Of a stretch of DNA of 64,000 bases, positions 59,334-64,000 are shown piece by piece (position 1 is the first letter of the stretch; each line of letters opens with the position of its first letter). The translations under genes were made by a program, and so were the position numbers. The DNA comes from Desulfobacteraceae bacterium. GTDB taxonomy: Bacteria; Desulfobacterota; Desulfobacteria; Desulfobacterales; UBA5852. The stretch is taken from NCBI GenBank assembly GCA_014237395.1, contig JABZFP010000044.1:1-64000 (forward strand), given 5' to 3'. A model generated the notes under the pieces. It did no database searches and was not told where the DNA came from. It was given only the letters and a program-made list of their open reading frames with translations.

Positions 59334-62282
59334 ATGAAGACCTCGAGTTTGCAGGAATCATTAGGGCGCCAATCCCTGGCGGATGCTGTCGGGTGCAATG
59401 CCAAAACGGCTGTGCAGGAGCCCGTTATGACGTTTGTATCAGGGCAGGGGCATTGTCGCACCTATTCCCGCGGAGGGCTATACCGTGATGTCATAAGCAC
59501 GGCTGACGGGTTTATGCAAATGGGCGTTTGTCCTGGCGAACATATCATTTTCGCACTTCCCAATTCATACCGCCTTGTATGCGGTTTTTTCGGCGCAATT
59601 TTTTCGGGTGCCATTCCTGCCATTTTCCCCTTTAACAGCATCCGGACCTTGCCGCTTGTCTGTCAGGATTTGGTACAATACCCATTGGTGCAGACCCAGG
59701 GTGGAAGGATTGTCACAGCACAGAATCTGGCCCAAGACTTGTCTTCGCAATTGGCGGAGTTTGGATTACCGGTACATTCCTCGGAAGAAATCAATTTAGG
59801 CGCAACGTCACACGCTGAGAATTTCCGAGTGCCCATGCCGGCTGAATTGGCCTATATGCAACTCAGCAGCGGGACGACAGGAAGGCCTAAAGGTATCTAT
59901 ATCAGCCATGAGGGACTGATGCACCATATCGAGGCCGTGGCCAAAGCACTTTCTTGGAGGGCTGAAGATATAAGCGTCGGCTGGGCGCCCTTTTCCCATG
60001 AGCTCGGGCTGATTCTTCAGGTGCTGCTCCCGGCGGTCGCCGGCGGTCGTTCCGTCAACATCGAGGCCCATCGGTGGTTGGCACAACCCTGTGTGCTCCC
60101 TAAAACCATCGACCGCTTTAAGGGAACGGTTTGCTTTATGCCCAATTTTGGTTTTACGCACACCAGCCGACGCGTTTGTGAAGAGGACCTCAAAGGGATC
60201 GATCTCAGCACACTTCGTGTCATGGGCAACGGAAGTGAGCCAATCCACTGTGACAGTTTCGAAATGTTTGAACGGTGTTACAGACCATACGGCTTTAAGG
60301 CGGAGATGTTTGCGGCGGCCTATGGCATGGCCGAAAATGCAGGGGCTGTCACGGTAACCCCATCGGGCCGCACCCCTCGAGTGGATTGGATCGAATCGGA
60401 GTCTCTGCACCGAAAAAAACGCGCAATCCCCTCGTACCACACGGAAAGAGGAGCAAGCGCGTTTGTCAGCTGTGGCCGGGCAATCGAAGGGACAAGCGTG
60501 AGAATCGTGGATCCGACGGGAAGTGCACTGCCGGAACGCTACGTCGGTGAAATCGTTATCAGGGGTTCGTCGCTTTTTCAATTTTATCTCGACAGAAAGC
60601 GCCCAAGTCAAGAAATCGATGGCCTATATTGGTTTCCGACAGGCGATATCGGATATTTAGCCGACGGTGAATTGTATGTCTGCGACCGTAAACAAGATGT
60701 CATTATTGCCGGAGGCATCAATCTATTCCCGGATTCAATCGAAGCTGTCGCGGCGGAAGTGATGGCTAAACACACCAGGCGACTTGTCGCCTTTGGTGTG
60801 CCGATACCCCACTTAGGAACCGAATGCCCTGTGCTGATATGTGAGACCACCGCATCATTAAACCCATCGGAAGAGGCTTTCCATACCGCTCAACTAAATC
60901 GTGTGATATTGAAAAAGTTAGGGGTGGCTATAGCAGACGTGCGATTTGTAAAGCGTGGGTGGATTGTTAAATCCGCCAGTGGAAAACTTGACCGGAAAGC
61001 CAACCGGCGGAAATATGAAGAGAGCGGCTTTCAAAGACGGTCTGCGAAGCCCATTATGACACACCAAGCCGCCGCGCCTGGCCAGATAGAGGAAACCTTG
61101 ACGGCATTGTTCCAAAAACGGTTGGGACTGTTCGCCGTTGGTGCTTGGGATAATTTTTTTGACTATGGCATCGATTCGCTTCTCTTTTTGGATCTGTTTA
61201 CAGCGGTAGAGAAACTTTTTGAGGTCGAACTTCCGCTGGAGGAGATATTGAGACTGCCGACCATTGAAAACCTGGCAAGGCAAATTATAGTGCGGCGGTC
61301 GAAAGATCCTGCCGAAATTGCAAATTGCAGGGACGAGAAACCTGAAGCGACAAGCGTTAAAAAAACGCAATCATATATTAAAAGGTTAAAGAGGGTGGCG
61401 GGAAGTTTCGCGAGACATTTGAACTGGAATGGGTGGCTTTATGCTTTTTCCTCAATGGCGATTCAGCATGTTGTTCGGTGCACGCGGTTTGGGTACGGTA
61501 TAGACGCCGACAGGGTGCGGCAGTTGAAAGCCTTCCATGCTTTGATTCGGCCCTCGATACCCTCCGAAGCATTTGTCCGCAAAAGCCTGATCAACAATTG
61601 CCTCTCGAATTGGCGCTTAGGACTTCTGGCGGGTTGTTCGCCTTCCGTATTCAACCGATGGGTGTCGGTGGAGGGGCTTGAAATCTTGACCGCGGCCATA
61701 AAAAAAGGCGGCGGTGTTGTCCTGTTGCAAAGTCATTTTGCGATGCATCAAATCGTATTAGCTGTTTTGCACCTTAACGGTTTCAACGAAATATCGGTCA
61801 TAGGTTACAATGAATCCTTGCATAAGGGCCCTATCGGTAAATTTGTCCCGGGAGGGCTTGGCCATATCAGCTATGCGAAGCACCTAAGCACCCTTCAACT
61901 TTTTGAAGGAAAAAGAATGTTAACCCGAGGCGGGATTGTGTCCATTACAGCTGATGGTGAGGACGGCCAGAGCGGATTTTCGCTCCCCTTTTGCGGCCGG
62001 ATGTATCCTTTCAGGGCAGGGTTTGCCGAGTTAAGCTTGCAAACCGGCGCCGATCCGATTCCTGTTATTACGACCATGGAGATTACCGGACATCTCAGGG
62101 TCCAGTTTCTACGACCATTGGACACCGGTTCGGCAGCTCAATCCAACCAGGTCCGAATGGCAAGTTTGATTGAACAATATCAATGTATTTTGGAGAGGCA
62201 GTGGCAGCAGATGCCCCATAATATTCTTTGGTATTATATGCGGCGGTTTATGTCGCTGCCAGAAGTGTTGCAATCACCTTAA
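59334..62282 (+). CDS. Fused acyl-AMP ligase, carrier protein and LpxL-like acyltransferase
   Basis: The gene encodes 982 residues from this ATG. Starts at 59274 or 59283 inside the previous gene are alternatives. Residues 1-560 are an adenylate-forming enzyme (AYMQLSSGTTGRPKGIYISH near 175, then FPTGDIGYLADGELYVCDR). A phosphopantetheine carrier has Ser-615 in YGIDSLLFLDLF. The C-terminal 290 residues resemble LpxL/HtrB acyltransferases. The HX4D/E motif reads HFAMHQ (His-801, Gln-806), so the acid is missing. The enzyme would load a fatty acid onto its own carrier and transfer it to a glycan or lipid. Confidence 0.8.
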   Translation: MKTSSLQESLGRQSLADAVGCNAKTAVQEPVMTFVSGQGHCRTYSRGGLYRDVISTADGFMQMGVCPGEHIIFALPNSYRLVCGFFGAIFSGAIPAIFPFNSIRTLPLVCQDLVQYPLVQTQGGRIVTAQNLAQDLSSQLAEFGLPVHSSEEINLGATSHAENFRVPMPAELAYMQLSSGTTGRPKGIYISHEGLMHHIEAVAKALSWRAEDISVGWAPFSHELGLILQVLLPAVAGGRSVNIEAHRWLAQPCVLPKTIDRFKGTVCFMPNFGFTHTSRRVCEEDLKGIDLSTLRVMGNGSEPIHCDSFEMFERCYRPYGFKAEMFAAAYGMAENAGAVTVTPSGRTPRVDWIESESLHRKKRAIPSYHTERGASAFVSCGRAIEGTSVRIVDPTGSALPERYVGEIVIRGSSLFQFYLDRKRPSQEIDGLYWFPTGDIGYLADGELYVCDRKQDVIIAGGINLFPDSIEAVAAEVMAKHTRRLVAFGVPIPHLGTECPVLICETTASLNPSEEAFHTAQLNRVILKKLGVAIADVRFVKRGWIVKSASGKLDRKANRRKYEESGFQRRSAKPIMTHQAAAPGQIEETLTALFQKRLGLFAVGAWDNFFDYGIDSLLFLDLFTAVEKLFEVELPLEEILRLPTIENLARQIIVRRSKDPAEIANCRDEKPEATSVKKTQSYIKRLKRVAGSFARHLNWNGWLYAFSSMAIQHVVRCTRFGYGIDADRVRQLKAFHALIRPSIPSEAFVRKSLINNCLSNWRLGLLAGCSPSVFNRWVSVEGLEILTAAIKKGGGVVLLQSHFAMHQIVLAVLHLNGFNEISVIGYNESLHKGPIGKFVPGGLGHISYAKHLSTLQLFEGKRMLTRGGIVSITADGEDGQSGFSLPFCGRMYPFRAGFAELSLQTGADPIPVITTMEITGHLRVQFLRPLDTGSAAQSNQVRMASLIEQYQCILERQWQQMPHNILWYYMRRFMSLPEVLQSP

Positions 62283-62516
62283 AGCAGATGTTTTGCCTCA
62301 TGAGTTCAATTAAATTTTGATTGCCGATTGTGCAAATCCCATAATGCTTTTCGCTGGTATTAAGTTGGCAGCTATGCTGCCTATAAACGTCCCGGCAGCC
62401 AAGAATTCTTCCCGGTTGAACAGGATGTTTGTGTTTTCAAAGGCAGATGGTATAACAAAGCTGATACGCGTCGGAATCACACAGGGATCATGCTGTCAGT
62501 CGAACGAGGGAAAAAG

Positions 62517-62690
62517 ATGAAGGAAAAGAATATGGATATCATTCGAATTCTGCTGGCCATTGTATTGCCGCCTCTGGGGGTTTTCCTGCAAGTCGGGATC
62601 GGGCTGCATTTCTGGGTCAATATTCTTCTCACGTTGCTGGGCTATGTGCCGGGAATCATCCACGCGATCTGGGTGATCATAAAAAAATAG
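62517..62690 (+). CDS. YqaE/PMP3 (UPF0057) family small membrane protein
   Basis: The gene encodes 57 residues, with GAGGGA upstream. PPLGVFLQVGIGLHFWVNIL and TLLGYVPGIIHAIWVIIKK are the two conserved hydrophobic halves of the PMP3 family. It is an inner-membrane protein linked in other organisms to ion or cold stress tolerance. Confidence 0.85.
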   Translation: MKEKNMDIIRILLAIVLPPLGVFLQVGIGLHFWVNILLTLLGYVPGIIHAIWVIIKK

Positions 62691-62787
62691 ACGACCGGGT
62701 GTCCCCGGCCATCCGCCATTGATATCCGGCAGCAACCGCATCATGGCGAAGGGCGCGTTCAGGGGACACTGCCATGCGAGGGGTAAA

Positions 62788-64000
62788 ATGGCCGAGGTGC
62801 GATATCAGGTGATTTTCCGGGGAAAAACGGTCCCGGATATGCCCATTGAAGACGTAAAAGCCAATCTGGCGAACCTGTTCAAGACGAATGACGTTCGGAT
62901 AAACCGGTTGTTTTCCGGCCAGGCCGTCGTGCTTAAAAAAGGTCTTCAACAGGAGGAAGGCGAGCGTTATCGTGTGCTTCTTGAGAGAGCCGGCGCCCTG
63001 TGTGAGGTTGTCCCACTTGCTGCCGCGCAGTCTTCGCCCCTGGCGGAAGCGGCCGCAACGGTTGCCGCCGACGCTTCACCAAAAGAACCCCGCCCCGCCC
63101 CGCTGTCCGAAAAAGACCACGCCGCGACAGCGCCCAGTCTCAAGCAACGGACGGCGGCAATTAAAGAGAAAGTTCAGGCGGTTCAGGCCGGAGAGCTCCA
63201 TCAGGCGCTGGGATCGATACGTGAAAAGGTTCAAGGAATCGATACCGAGGACGCCGGCCGGACAGTTGCGGCGCTGTGGGATAGGGTTGTGGCCCTGAAG
63301 CGGAACAAGATGTTATGGGGCCTGGCCGGCGCGGCTTTCATCGTTGTCGCCGTGGTGGTGATGTTGCTGAGCGGTGACACGCCGCCCATGCCGATCGAAA
63401 GCCGGGTTTTCAATGCGTTTGCCGAGCAATACCAACACGAGGTTCAAGAGGCCGACCTTGCCGGCGCCGGTACAGTGGTGTTGATCGATCTGGCGCGCGA
63501 TGTCATCGAAGATATGGGATTCGATTACGAGCGCACCTTGCTCCTCTGGTTGCTGAAAAAAGACCGCGTCGAAAGCAATGGGGGCATGGCCGTTTATACC
63601 CAGATTCTGGTGGACCCGGTGGCCGTGGCCGTCGCGGCCGACCTTTCGGGCATCGTTGATCGGATAACCCCGGAAACCCGAAAAATCCTGACGGTCGCCG
63701 CGTCCCTTCCACCCGGTGTAACCTTGCTTCCGATCAAAATGGTAAAATCCTGTCCGGCGACGGGCAACCGACTCCAGCATGACGATTTACTCCAAGTGTT
63801 GAGAACGCATAAAGTGGTCTTCGATGCCAGCCAACCGGACCTGGCGATCGCGGATGCCTTTTTTGGGTTGGAACGGGCCGGGTATATAAAAATTCATCGC
63901 CGCTGGGAAAAGGATGTGCAGTTCAGTGATATTGAAATTCTGGACCTGGCGGCCATGACCGCTGTTGAAGAAAATCTCGAATATCTCGCCAAAATGGAAA
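62788..64000 (+). CDS. Membrane protein with N-terminal soluble domain, runs off window
   Basis: The frame is open to the window edge (404 codons seen, no stop). The ATG at 62788 follows CGAGGGG. The first 70 residues (VRYQVIFRGKTVPDMPIEDV, DVRINRLFSGQAVVLKKGLQ) form a small domain found at the N-terminus of some membrane proteins. An Ala-rich linker follows, then one transmembrane helix near 175-195 (MLWGLAGAAFIVVAVVVMLL) and a soluble C-terminal part. The rest is outside the window. Function unknown. Confidence 0.7.
   Translation, partial: MAEVRYQVIFRGKTVPDMPIEDVKANLANLFKTNDVRINRLFSGQAVVLKKGLQQEEGERYRVLLERAGALCEVVPLAAAQSSPLAEAAATVAADASPKEPRPAPLSEKDHAATAPSLKQRTAAIKEKVQAVQAGELHQALGSIREKVQGIDTEDAGRTVAALWDRVVALKRNKMLWGLAGAAFIVVAVVVMLLSGDTPPMPIESRVFNAFAEQYQHEVQEADLAGAGTVVLIDLARDVIEDMGFDYERTLLLWLLKKDRVESNGGMAVYTQILVDPVAVAVAADLSGIVDRITPETRKILTVAASLPPGVTLLPIKMVKSCPATGNRLQHDDLLQVLRTHKVVFDASQPDLAIADAFFGLERAGYIKIHRRWEKDVQFSDIEILDLAAMTAVEENLEYLAKME

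Noticed and set aside
1..64000. CRISPR arrays, tRNA and rRNA genes
   Set aside because: I looked for regularly spaced direct repeats and for tRNA- or rRNA-like segments and saw none. A covariance search would be more sensitive for tRNAs.

Overview
The window looks like a chromosomal segment of a GC-rich sulfate-reducing deltaproteobacterium (Desulfobacterota, probably Desulfobacterales). The clues are an AprB (adenylylsulfate reductase beta) gene, a BKACE-family enzyme, a glycyl-radical enzyme with its activase, and generally GC-rich genes. The organism call is inference from gene content. No rRNA, tRNA or CRISPR array was found.

Bases 1-4858 differ from the rest: they are AT-rich, every gene is on the + strand, and each gene is followed by an attC recombination site. 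This is the tail of an integron cassette array with eight attC sites. The first visible cassette was cut by an IS256-family element whose 3' end opens the window. Cassette products are two small membrane proteins, two lipoproteins, a YdhR-like dimeric alpha/beta-barrel protein, a SpoIIAA-like protein and an exported alpha/beta hydrolase. The integrase should lie to the left, outside the window.

From 5.0 to 12.3 kb there are mixed housekeeping and accessory genes: an MCE-domain lipoprotein, a small exported protein, a membrane gene broken by an in-frame TAA, an FUSC-type exporter, BKACE, a 3'-5' exonuclease and YwbE. From 12.3 to 18.7 kb a sugar operon encodes a PfkB kinase, a UxuB-like SDR and a complete ABC importer, with a perfect 16-bp hairpin between the binding-protein and permease genes. 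From 18.8 to 28.7 kb come an HExxH protein, a cupin gene broken by a second in-frame TAA, a PlsC-like acyltransferase, a flavodoxin-SCP2 fusion, a DhlA-like haloalkane dehalogenase and an unrecognised 1367-residue membrane protein.

From 28.9 to 43 kb (minus strand) there is a metal-chelate or cobalamin-type ABC importer behind tandem terminators, an Fn3 protein paired with a 1859-residue TIG-domain exported protein, a CarH-like MerR regulator lacking the B12-ligand motif, a TPR protein and an aprB without aprA. From 43.3 to 51.9 kb there is a sulfatase pair, then a GntR-regulated glycyl-radical enzyme module (regulator, enzyme, activase, flavin-type split-barrel protein) divergent from an enoyl-CoA hydratase.

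From 51.9 to 62.3 kb lies the most unusual block: a Wzm/Wzt glycan exporter, a sulfotransferase-glycosyltransferase fusion, three more sulfotransferases and a fused acyl-AMP ligase-carrier protein-acyltransferase. Together they suggest synthesis, sulfation, acylation and export of a surface glycan or glycolipid. The window ends with a YqaE/PMP3-like peptide and a membrane protein that runs off the edge.
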